A DNA stretch of 64,000 nucleotides from Cercospora beticola (taxonomy: Eukaryota; Ascomycota; Dothideomycetes; Mycosphaerellales; Mycosphaerellaceae): NCBI RefSeq assembly GCF_033473495.1, contig NC_088941.1:2356001-2420000 (forward strand), given 5' to 3'. A program made the translations under genes and the position numbers. Shown here piece by piece: positions 27,213 to 36,679 of this stretch. Positions within the stretch are counted from its first letter, which is position 1; every line of letters begins with the position of its first letter. The notes beneath the pieces were generated by a model. The model had not been told where the DNA came from and searched no databases. It saw only the letters and a program-made list of their open reading frames with translations.

Positions 27213-28506
27213 GATGGAAAGTTGGCTAGTTCCACTGCAGGGTTGATGCATACTGAATGCCCCGTAGTGAGCTACAGGAGAATTGGAACGGCATCGGAGA
27301 CACTACCCCATAGATCATCTACACGAATTGATTCAGAACGGCAGGAAAGAGCATGGAGGCCAAATACGAGTTCCTCCTTGCTCTCCTTGTGCCTGGTTCC
27401 AAATAGTTCACTGGTCCATCTTGAGCACGATGTAATGTATTGAGACTGGTAGTAGTGATGAGAATTAACTGTAGACATTGGCAATTGCAGCTTTGTGTCC
27501 CATCGTTCGATGTCCAGAAATATAAGAATCGCCTCTACTCAATCAAATATCGTGGAGATCGCCCCTCACGTGCAATCAGAGACTACTTCGGTTCTTGTCC
27601 GGGACGCCACGCGTCATACTTTTGGAGTATTGAGCGTCGGGAGAGTTGAGAGCAGTGCCCCGACAAGCATCACAGAGGAAGGCTAAGTCTGTGGCGATTG
27701 GTTCGTGTGCCATTGTACAATACGCCGCCTTTTGTCGTTGCTCTGCTTCTGTGCATTTCTGTCTCATAACACGAAAGTGGCCACATTGGGTCCATGTTAT
27801 GAGGTTGAGATAGCACATCTCCATACAAGTTGTCAGCCCACGTCAGCAACATGCTGTTCGTTGAACCATACTGACTGTGGTTTCGAAGATCTGCCAGACA
27901 AATGAATCGATTCGTAGCAAGCCTGTTGACGTCTGTGATTGTGATTGTGACGGACTTTGTTGTTAGGATGCAGAGACAGGAACCTCGTTCATCTTCTCTT
28001 TTATATATCATATTCTTCGTGAGGGCAGCAGCGATTGAACCAGGATTTATGTTACACCAACCTTCCCAATCGGTATGGGGGACAGGGGGCCGGCGATGCA
28101 CGGCGCTTCGCTATGCTATTGGTTCCCAGTGCGAATGCACTTTTGTGTGTCAGCCGCATCGATGACTCGGGTCTCATCGATCGCTGTGATCATCTACTTC
28201 GATCTTTCCATACATTTGGAGGGCACAGCGACTTTGACCGTGCCAATTACACACCGCACCGTCCGAGAATCCCGTGGAGATCTGTTTCGCGAATATCATG
28301 AATCACCTGACGTGAACAACAAACGAGCTAGATAAGATAACTTATTACATGGTGCTATGACTACCACTTCTTGTAGTTCACACCGGTCTAAGAGTGTCAA
28401 GACTGAATAAATGTCATGCTTCTTGGCGCTCAGTCCTGGACTCAAGTCAAAAGCTAGGAGCTCTCCCCTCAGACCCTCTTATGAAACCAGATTCGACAGG
28501 CCATGC
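27213..28506. other. Intergenic 1.3 kb, no gene seen
   Basis: Several overlapping short frames on both strands, none with a domain, signal peptide or spliced continuation that I can support. Confidence 0.45.
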
Positions 28507-29989
28507 CTAGAGTTCCGAAAGTGGCTTCGCGGGACACATAGGCTCGAGCAAAAAAATGTCCATAGGCGTTTTCAGACCCGTTTGAATGACACCTTCTGCC
28601 CATTGCTGAAGAAATATGTACGAGCATCGAAGCTTGAACGCATTTGATGGATCCAGTATGAGCTCAAATTCTTTCATCTTCGCAACGACAAGTTGCAAAT
28701 CCAAATCATTGTCTGTGGCGCAGGCCAGAATAGTCAGAGGCCACCGCAAGGCCGGGTTACCTGGTTCTCTGAGGTCCTCGTGCCTCAAGATCTCCAATGC
28801 TTCCTGAACAGATTGTCGAACGGGCAGATCAGATGCCAGCATGGTAGGCTCTCTGATTTTAGAGAGGTGAATTTTCAATGCCAGGACAGAAATTCTCCGC
28901 TTAGCTATATAAAGCCTCGTTCCCGCTGCACCGTCTACCCGGTCGTATGAGGCAGGAATGTTGTTTTCTAGCATACGGAACTCTGTTTGTAACGTCGCTA
29001 GTACCTGATTCGAGTTTTGTCTTCCTATGAGAAGGTCATGCTGCATTGAATTGCCCGGCTGAAATGTTCGAAGGTAAACATTGATGTTCATCATGAGTCG
29101 ATAGATATCATGGAAACCGCCAAGGAAAGGACTGAGCTCATGATCGTTCGCGGGGAAGAGGCACTCAAAGGATGAGCCCCAGTCCCTGACTACCCGATCG
29201 AGGCGGGTATCGAATGGTAGTAACGTTGCCACGTTGTACATAATGCACTCTGCGGCAAGACGATACACCTTGACAAGAGCTGGGTCCTTCGGCACTCCTT
29301 CGTCAGAGAGTCGGGCTGACAGCAACTTCTGACACATGTCAAAATGCGTCACTGCATTTCTAGAATCTCCTATTTGCAGCCCCTGGAGCGGATCAGCCTC
29401 CTCTCGACCGCTTACCGAGCACCCTGCTTACCTCGAGCAATCCCAGGAACATCACTGCTACTAGCGCATGGTCCTGTTCTGCAGCGCTTTGCACACCACG
29501 GGGAAGAGATGCCCTCAACTCCATGATACAATCCTGGTAGCTTCCCAAGGACAGCCGGTAGGAGTGCTCGCTCCGTGGGGCGGAGGTATGTGCAGAAAAA
29601 GCCACGAGTGCATGACGAACCACCCGACTTTCGGTGGAGAACGTGCCGAGTAACGATGCCTTTTGAAAATCTGGACTGGCCATGCACGACACTAGCGCAG
29701 ACAACACTTCGGGAGCTTCCAGGGTAAGCTGCTTCTCAAGATCGCTTCGAAATGGAGGGTAGCCATTGGTGATAGTTGTGTGCAAGACTAGTCCGCTTTT
29801 TGCTCTCAAGTTCGTGGATGTGATAGCACGGAGCCCATCGCTCTGAGTGTGCTCTCGCCATACACAGGTGATATTGAGTCGAGTACAGTTGCCGCATCTG
29901 CTGGGAGCCTCGTCACATTTCTTCCTTCGCGCCACACACGTGAGGCAGCCTGTCTTGGTCTTCAGCTTCCGGCTACTCAAGCGGTGCAT
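28507..29989 (-). CDS. Zn2Cys6 fungal transcription factor
   Basis: Two exons, 29989-29416 and 29369-28507, 478 aa. The 46-nt intron joins in phase 1 and gives LEVSRVLGDSRNAVTHF; an alternative donor at 29430 paired with an acceptor further downstream also keeps frame and cannot be excluded. The start is the ATG at 29989; residues further upstream rest on a non-ATG codon. The DNA-binding cluster is plain: Cys 15, 18, 25, 32, 35 and 42 with spacing C-x2-C-x6-C-x6-C-x2-C-x6-C. The rest is helical and resembles the fungal-specific transcription factor domain of the PF11951 type. It acts in the nucleus. Its targets are unknown, though the metabolic genes to its right are the natural candidates. 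Confidence 0.85.
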
Positions 29990-31322
29990 CGTGCATGGCA
30001 ATATTGACAAATCTCAATTGATAACGGCACGAACGGCAGAATGGTCTTGGTCTGAGGCGCATGCTGTACCAAGTTACTTATAACTGGGCACTTACGAACT
30101 GAGCACGAGCCAGCCCGGCCATCTAGGCAGGCCCATGCAGTCTGCTGCAGACAGCTCGTACCGACTATCCTGGAGGTAGTAATTTCATGCGGACGGAGCA
30201 GCGCAGCTTCGACGGTATTTCAAATGTTTGACACACATCCATGCCGAGTGCGGATGTCACATTCAATCCCCGGAGAAGCGAGCTTACCGGAGCAGCTAGT
30301 CAACACATGCGGTGTGAAGGTGCTCCGGGTGGACTGCAAGTGTGTGCGCCGACTCAAGCGAGCCCGGCGGGACGAGGGCCTGGAATTCGCAAAGGATTGA
30401 ACATGCACGTCATGATGTGCGTACGTTGCACAAAGGATGCATCGAGAGGCATGATAGGCCAAAGTTTTGTGAGGGGGGCGAAGCTCTTGAGTTGGCTCAC
30501 ATGGATGATGATGGCAGTTTGTCTCACCCCATTGTTGTAGTCATCTCCTCAAGCTGGAATTTTCCGAGATGCAACAAGCCGCGCGCATCCACAATGGCGT
30601 CGATCGTCAACACGCTGAAGACGAGGCAGTGTTTGCAAAGATGAGGGTGGGATCAACCTCGAAGCAATGTGTTGACGGACTGTACGTTGATGACTGGACA
30701 GGAAGAGATCACCTTGGGCGAGCAAAGGCTGCTCACCACTACACGACGAACTATGTCTCGTTCCTCAGACTTAGAAATTCACCGTCACATTAGCGAAGCT
30801 GCTATGCGTGCCGAAATTGCACGGGTGTTTGGATCAGCCTCGGAGGAAACCAGGGCAGTGTACCAACTATACCAGATAGGCGATGGAGATAATTGGATTA
30901 TTAGATGGATGCTGTGGCAAGAGTTCGGCGGTGACGGAGCTGCTGATAGTGAAGGTACAGTAGCTTGTGCGACTTGACAGCAACGAGAGGCTACAATGGA
31001 GGGCTCAGCCGCGTTGGATAGATGAATTCAGAGGTCATAGCAGGGTACATCTGCTATCTGGTTTCTACAATAGACAAGTACTGGTGATAAAAGATCATGC
31101 ATGGCGCAAAATGGAACACAAAAAAGGCTGGTGAGCAACGAGAATGGATTTGATGTGTATTCGTTGGTCTACGAACTGCCTGATACAGTTCTGTCCGAAG
31201 ACAGTGCTTTGTGAATTACAATCTAGCTCAATAACGGTCATCATCATCTATGGAGAAGGCTGGACCCAGCGTTGATCGCGAGCCTGGTCAGGTGGGCTTA
31301 GGCCAAATGCTGAGAGCGCTGG
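29990..31322. other. Intergenic, includes the regulator's promoter
   Basis: No firm gene. One short frame at 30753-30977 is listed separately. The left few hundred bases should carry the promoter of the Zn2Cys6 gene. Confidence 0.45.
30753..30977 (+). CDS. Small ORF, unrecognised
   Basis: 74 codons from an ATG at 30753. The middle has an amphipathic helical character (AAMRAEIARVFGSASEE) and a Trp-rich NWIIRWMLWQEFGG stretch, which is less random than neighbouring frames. There is no signal peptide and no known domain. It could be an exon of a decayed gene. Confidence 0.22.
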   Translation: MSRSSDLEIHRHISEAAMRAEIARVFGSASEETRAVYQLYQIGDGDNWIIRWMLWQEFGGDGAADSEGTVACAT

Positions 31323-31772
31323 TCATAACTTTGCATTACCGCCCACGCTCTGCATTACGAATTCGCTTGCAACAGGGCCATCCAGTACTTCGAGCTCGGC
31401 ATTCGTAAGCCACCTTGGAAGGAGCCAGATCCGGCAAGGAATCATTAGTACGATGAATATCGGGAACGCGATCGCTGCTATCGTTTGTGTGATGGTGAAG
31501 CATGCCACAAAAGCGCCAAGTTGGAGTCCTAGGATCAATCGTACTGCAACCTTACGGCAGTCTAACAGTGGATCTTCTGCATAGATCGTCTATCGATCTT
31601 GCGCTACCCAGACAAGTTTAGCCACGACATCATTGGCCATGAGTGTCTGTAGACCCATAACGATAAACAGCCCAGACAGAACTGCTTGCGGGATCTGGTT
31701 CAATGCTGTCAGAATAGGTCCACACATGGTCGCCAGGAAAAGGAGGCCCTGAGACGAAGAAGATGCGAACAA
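31323..31772 (-). pseudogene. 3' fragment of a boron/anion transporter (Bor1-like)
   Basis: The frame reads the last two membrane segments of a HCO3-transporter family protein: GPILTALNQIPQAVLSGLF, then ITQTIAAIAFPIFIVLMIP, then LDGPVASEF and the terminal SVGG. The family exports borate across the plasma membrane. An in-frame TAG at 31592-31590 splits it; the same frame runs on without a shift on both sides. CAG to TAG is the CpA to TpA change expected of RIP. I could not find the N-terminal transmembrane half upstream (31773-32327); a splice acceptor-like CTCAG precedes the first readable segment. It is most likely a truncated relic. Confidence 0.75.
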
Positions 31773-31773
31773 A

Positions 31774-32327
31774 TGTTATCATCGCTACTGCCGACGAACG
31801 ATGATGAGGAACAGGTAAAGGGAGTTGTTTGTAGGCGGCGAACATGGTTGATGGGGTTGATGTCACACCATGACCGGACGCATAATATACCATCAACTCG
31901 TGGCAACGATACGGGAGGTAATCTGGCAGCGTTGTTTCACGCTAGTCAAACAGTACGAGCGTGTGGCTATACCAAGTAAACTTGGCTGCCAAGAGGAGTC
32001 GCGTCACTTTGGTAAGCCTCAGGCGTTGACGCAATTCTCCGGCCACGGTCGTTACGACTGCTCGAGCAGAATTCTGGAAAGTACGTGGTCCTTAGTTTCT
32101 ATTCAGAAGGCAAGCCATCGAATGAGCTATCCCGGCGAGGCCGCGCCGCTGACTGTTTCCATATCGAGTACTACTTGAGCGTCAGTCCATGCTCCGCGGG
32201 CACATACCGCTTTCCACGCGTGGCTTACTCCGTATCAAAAGCTACTTGCATCTTTAACTCATCCCTCATGACATTGCCTCGCCTGCCGCAATGTATTTGA
32301 AAGGTGTGACTTCATCCTCGGTTTCTA
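31774..32327. other. Intergenic, missing transporter half not found
   Basis: I looked on the minus strand for the earlier transmembrane exons of the transporter and did not see them. No other feature is supported. Confidence 0.45.
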
Positions 32328-32993
32328 CTACTCCCATATGACAGAGCATCTAACCTCCAGACTATGTCTCTCCGGTTCATAATCGCCATCACTCTCAAAG
32401 CTCGTGTGGAAACAGCGATTGGCAGCACCGTCGATCTTGCTACCACTTATCTTCAACAAAAGAGCTTCACTAGGCTGCATAGCCGAGACATAGTACCATT
32501 TATGTTGAACCGGCGACTTAGGGGCGGCACATTGCAAGCTTTCTACAGCAGTATTATCGGATGGGCGAGCGTAGTAATCGGCTTGCTGCCTTTCATCCGA
32601 TCTTTCTCGGCCCGGAGGTGATGCAATTGTAGCATCTTGACCATCGGTCGACCTCGTAGCGGCACGGGCTCCATTGACGAAGGGCCTCGTGGTAGGGAAG
32701 CGAAGGGTGATGTAGCGTAGTTCGTCCTCGCATATGCTAGAGCAGTCTGCGAGACAGAGTGCGTCTCGTGTGACGGAATGGTCGAACGGACGCCAGACGT
32801 CGATAGTAGCCCAGCGGGTAGTGTCAATTCGGTGCGCTTCTTGTAGAAAGTCTCTAAGGATGCGTCGTCGCCCAGAATTGTATGATTGGTCTATTGTTAT
32901 GGCGAAAAGAGGCTGAACGTCAGCAAAGCCCTCAGGAATTGCAGTAAAGATAAACATATTCTTTGTGTTCGGGGGAGATGTCACGTACCACAA
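32328..32993 (-). CDS. CmcJ/AsaB-like hydroxylase/methyltransferase-family ORF, N-terminus uncertain
   Basis: The frame carries the family signature in order: TIDQSYNSG (about 33-41), TIDVWRPF (63-70), HKWYYVSAMQPSEALLLKI (164-182), then SLEVRC near the end. These are features of the CmcJ/AsaB/GA4-desaturase-like proteins found in secondary-metabolite clusters. Two oddities. Residues about 101-163 are an unusual insert; most of it could be an in-frame 99-nt intron (32641-32543, GTCAAG...TGTAG). The family N-terminal part seems to lie at 33174-33051 in the same frame (QYYTECTELVKQ, then TGAAKVRVHN), but stops at 33053-33051 and near 33009 separate it. So it is either a spliced gene or a pseudogene. 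The start given rests on a non-ATG codon and only marks the open frame. Confidence 0.6.
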   Translation of the reverse strand: MWYVTSPPNTKNMFIFTAIPEGFADVQPLFAITIDQSYNSGRRRILRDFLQEAHRIDTTRWATIDVWRPFDHSVTRDALCLADCSSICEDELRYITLRFPTTRPFVNGARAATRSTDGQDATIASPPGRERSDERQQADYYARPSDNTAVESLQCAAPKSPVQHKWYYVSAMQPSEALLLKISGSKIDGAANRCFHTSFESDGDYEPERHSLEVRCSVIWE

Positions 32994-33416
32994 TGCACGA
33001 ATCTCGCATTACTTGGTCCAACAGATCAAGCATCGTCTGAGAGATGCTTCTCAGCCTCGAATGCTGCCTTCCACGATCGGCGTCGAATTATGAACTCGGA
33101 CTTTTGCTGCTCCGGTGACTTGTTTCACCAATTCTGTGCATTCGGTGTAATACTGCGTCGTGATTCGGCCTTCGTCACAAGTTCAACACTCCTGACCAGA
33201 TTATGTAATCTGGTTGCCAATGCGGAAGTGATGCGCATAGGATGAATTCAAAACACCGTACTTCAGCTTAAGGTTCAGCTGAACTTCCTCATACAAAAGA
33301 TTCAATTACCAACGTCAGAATTTCCCCACACTCAGATTGCCTGAGACATTACCACTGTGACGTTCTCCCTCGGAAGAAATACATCGTTTCCCTCTCGTTC
33401 CACTCCTCAGATCAAG

Positions 33417-34415
33417 ATGACAATCTTCGTCACAGGCTCTCGCGGTAAAACCTCCTCGCAACTCGCCACGCTGCTTCACCCAACTCATACCATCCTCATC
33501 GCGTCACGCACGCCTCCAAAGAGCCCAGCTCACCCCACAGTCCGCTTCGATTGGAACGATGAAGCCACGTTCACCAACCCATTCGATCACGCTGTTGCAC
33601 AAAAAGAAGCCCTCTCGGCGGTGTATCTCGTTTCGCCAGAGACAGCAGATGCGAGTGTTTTAGTCATACGATTCATTCACTTTGCGAGGAGTAGAGGAGT
33701 AAGACGCTTCGTTCTGCTAAGTGCGTGGGAATTAGAGATGGGTGCCGACATGTTGGCGGGAAAGGCACACGAAGAGCTGGAGAGATTAGGCAGGGAGGAG
33801 GGCGTGGAGTGGGCGGTCGGTGCGTATTGTTGCTTCATACTCTGCTTTCCTTCTAGACCTCTTCTCTAACCGTGCATTTGCCCTAGTGAGACCCCACTTC
33901 TTCATGGAGAACTTCCTCGAGGGCCATCATCTTGCGACCATCACCAAGGAAAGTAAGATCTATTCAGCAACTCAGAATGGCTCCAAACCATTCATAGCGG
34001 CATCCGATATCGCGAACGTTGTCAAAGTGGCTCTGATTGACGACAAACCACACAATACAGACTACGTCGTAACTGGGAACGAGAGCTTGACTTATGACGA
34101 TGTAAGTGCACCCTGCCGTCTGTCCGTTGATCTTTCTGCTTACCACTCTTGTGATCCTCTCCTCAGGTCGCAGCAACATTGTCCTCCGTGCTGGGACGGA
34201 CGATCTCACACGTAAGACTGGATCCTGACGCTTTCACTGCTCTTTTGCAAGCGAACGGCATGCACTCATTTGTAGCCAACTATCTCGCCGAAATAGATGT
34301 CAAGGTTGCTGGTGGGTTTGGCAGGGATCCTACAGATGGCGTTAAAAAGGTTACAGGGCAGGATCCAAAGAGTTTTAGGCAGTTCGTGGAGGAAAAGAAG
34401 GAAGTTTGGATGTGA
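33417..34415 (+). CDS. NAD(P)-binding oxidoreductase, EasG/FgaFS-like (NmrA type)
   Basis: Three exons: 33417-33819, 33887-34101 and 34167-34415, 288 aa, with introns of 67 and 65 nt in matching phase. It opens MTIFVTGSRGKT, a Rossmann dinucleotide-binding loop in the position and style of the agroclavine dehydrogenase/festuclavine synthase group. It continues with FVLLSAWE and LRPHFFMENF-type motifs (here VRPHFFMENF, about 136-145) that are conserved in that group. Length fits the family (about 280-290 aa). Members reduce iminium or quinone-like substrates with NADPH. No ergot-pathway genes are visible here, so the substrate is open. It is transcribed away from the CmcJ/AsaB-like ORF on the opposite strand, with a short shared upstream region. 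Confidence 0.8.
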
Positions 34416-34919
34416 GGACTGATGGACAATCATGGGCATCTCTTCACGGGCGCACAGTCCGTTGCACATGGATCTAGCAGACGTTCAGCATGCGGCCTAC
34501 TGGGTTAATCCCGGATATAACGTGAAGTCTAACGCTATTTCACTGCAAACTGTGGGGTGCGGCATGGATGCAGATGGCATTATTTCCTAATCGGTTCTGA
34601 TGTTGGGAAAAGTCAGTCACCTCGATCACTCATAGTCTTTCGCCTTCGAAACCTTTTTGTTTCCGTCGGACGACAACTTCCGGACACAAGGCCACTCATG
34701 TAAGCACTGTCGACCGTGTCTATACTTCACTCTCGCTCTCCGCTCATCAGCGCGTTCGAGAAGACAGTTCTCTGCCTTCGTTCTGTTGCCTCCCTGGAGA
34801 CACCTCTCGACTATTTCTCCTAAGATCTCCACGGGCAAAAAATCGGCCCCGCGACTCACTTCCTGCATCACTAGACTTGCAAGCCAACTTCGTCACATCC
34901 CGCAGATATCGAACTTATT
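34416..34919. other. Intergenic 0.5 kb
   Basis: 3' flank of the oxidoreductase and probable 5' flank of the gene starting near 34920. No feature is supported. Confidence 0.45.
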
Positions 34920-35531
34920 ATGCTTTCCACTACCGGGTTTGTCATTCTACCACTGAAGCCCGATGCCAAAATCAGCGACGAACAGAACTACGCCACAAAG
35001 ACACTGAAGCAAGTCGCGGACACGGTAAGCAAGGCAGATTGAGTGCATCAACTTCGTTACGGAATGCGAGTAGAGAACACTCAGGTGTTGTACTGGCTTG
35101 TTGGTGAGTACGATGACAACTTCTTCACTTAGTTCGAAACCTGTATTGGAGTTTCCAGTTCGCTCATCTGCGCATCACAACTTATGCTGACCAGGACAAA
35201 TTGCGACAGCATCGACCGACGCAAAGCCTTCATGCAACACCCTGACTACAAAGTGACAGTCGAGAACACGTTGACAATGGCCACTGCCGAAGCGCTTCTT
35301 GTTCAAGTCAATTTCGAGACCGCAGGAAATTATGTAGCAGCGACTTCGTCGCCAGTTACCGAAGTGATCGTTTATTCCCGCCATAATGAAGTCCTCGAAG
35401 AATTTATGAAGAGCTTGCAAAGATTCGCGGAGAAAAAGTATGGCTGCTCACTGCAGCGGGTTCCTCGGGACCGCGCTTGGCATCAGTCACGAGGATACTA
35501 TTCAAAGTCCGAAGGCTGGAGCCCAGTGTGA
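34920..35531 (+). CDS. Possible ABM/dimeric alpha-beta-barrel protein, spliced
   Basis: The first exon (34920 to about 35024) reads MLSTTGFVILPLKPDAKI, followed by a GTAAGC donor. A small middle exon containing VLYWLV ends before a GTGAGT or nearby GTACGA donor. The last exon, within about 35196-35531, contains DSIDRRKAFMQHPDYKV and PVTEVIVYS. This strand-helix pattern, with LPLKP near the start, is like fungal antibiotic-biosynthesis-monooxygenase (ABM) fold proteins. The exact middle junctions are not settled: the outer exons are sound, but the phases need an unusual donor. Function is unknown; its position next to an oxidoreductase suggests a small-molecule role. Confidence 0.45.
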
Positions 35532-35965
35532 AACTGCCTTGTCGTTCTCTGGCTGGGAGAGCGTAGACAAGCACATGACGTTATGGGTTTCCAGGGAGAT
35601 ATTCATCATCTCATGATATTGCGAAGAATATTGAGATGTATCATGTTGCACTTGCAACATGGCCTAAGTAACAAAGGTAGGTAAAGCACTCATGTTTCCG
35701 TTTTGCATGTCCCCTGGCTCTCAGCAACGATGAGTATTCCGCGGTTGCAAAAATTGATCCCAAATATTCCTATACGTTGTAAGCTCTCAGGAGAACCGAC
35801 TGACAAGGAGTAGGCAATGGCACATGGTACTTATACTAAAGCGAGACTAGGCTATATTAACAAATTTCTGAATACTGCTCGAATGGCTCTCAAGAACAGA
35901 ACGATCGCATTTCCCTTCGCCACCAATCATCAATGTTCCAACTTAAATTCTCGCCGCTCTGCAAC
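35532..35965. other. Intergenic 0.43 kb, convergent 3' ends
   Basis: Between the tail ends of two convergent genes. Slightly AT-rich. Nothing is supported. Confidence 0.45.
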
Positions 35966-36679
35966 CTAAGCTGTGCCAGGGTGTCCTCCCTTGCCCTTGT
36001 GATGTCCCACACCGGGTGGGTGGTGACCGATGCAGCCGCCAGGGTTTACATGGTTCCCACCTTCCCAGCACGAGTATCTTGGGTCGGTATTGGTTCCATG
36101 ATGGCCCACACCCTTGCTGTGATGGCCCTCAGCGCTCGCCTGGATCGGATCGACTTGGTCCCCGGCTGCATCTTTTGCAACTTCCATTTCAGCGGCACTT
36201 TTCGCAACCTCCGCTTCAGCTGTACGCTTAGAAACTTCAGCTTCACCAGGCGGTTTTTCCTTTCCCTTGTGATGTCCTACGCCGGGTGGATGGTGACCAA
36301 TGCAGCGGCCCTTCTGTTGGTGATTGCCGCCTTCCCAGCACCAGTAGTTTGGATCATGGTCGGTGCCATGGTGACCTACGCCCTTGGGATGGTGGCCTTC
36401 AGCGCTCGCCTTCAACGGATCACCTTGCTCCTCTTCTGCACGTTTGGTGAGCTCAGAGTCACCACCATCACCCTGTTCGCCAGCATCTCCACCTTTGTCC
36501 TCAAAAGCGGTAAGCATTGAAGACGGCAGGAACTCTTTCCAGAAAGTGAAGAATGGGAACGTTCTTTTCGCCAGGTCTTGAACCTCAGGACGGTTGTTCC
36601 AGTCGATTTCCTCAGTTGGAACTGGTGCTGCCACTGCGAGGGCTGCCAAGGAAGCCAATGCCACGTAGCGGTACTGCAT
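35966..36679 (-). CDS. Kex2-type secreted repeat protein, His/Gly-rich
   Basis: A single exon of 237 aa from the ATG at 36679. The signal peptide ends near VAAPVP (about 18-21). Three dibasic KR sites follow at residues 38-39, 79-80 and 151-152, each fit for Kex2 cleavage, and EA/AE/VAK-type spacers follow the third. Two copies of a roughly 50-residue unit lie at about 91-140 and 181-230, a period of exactly 90 residues. Each has a GVGHHGT motif, a CWEGGNH motif, then CIGHHPPGVGHHKGK. Each unit has two cysteines 12 residues apart and nine to eleven histidines. The design (signal, KR, repeated peptide) matches fungal Kex2-processed repeat proteins, which include pheromone and RiPP precursors. 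Which this is cannot be read here. Metal binding is plausible from the histidines. Confidence 0.75.
   Translation of the reverse strand: MQYRYVALASLAALAVAAPVPTEEIDWNNRPEVQDLAKRTFPFFTFWKEFLPSSMLTAFEDKGGDAGEQGDGGDSELTKRAEEEQGDPLKASAEGHHPKGVGHHGTDHDPNYWCWEGGNHQQKGRCIGHHPPGVGHHKGKEKPPGEAEVSKRTAEAEVAKSAAEMEVAKDAAGDQVDPIQASAEGHHSKGVGHHGTNTDPRYSCWEGGNHVNPGGCIGHHPPGVGHHKGKGGHPGTA

Noticed and set aside
27670..28101. 143-codon minus-strand frame
   Set aside because: Non-protein-like composition, overlapped by equally long plus frames, no domain.
35966..36679. Reading the repeat protein as a mating pheromone (alpha-factor) precursor
   Set aside because: Repeat units are about 50 residues with His-rich ends, and there are only two; the usual short Trp/Cys peptide repeated many times is absent.
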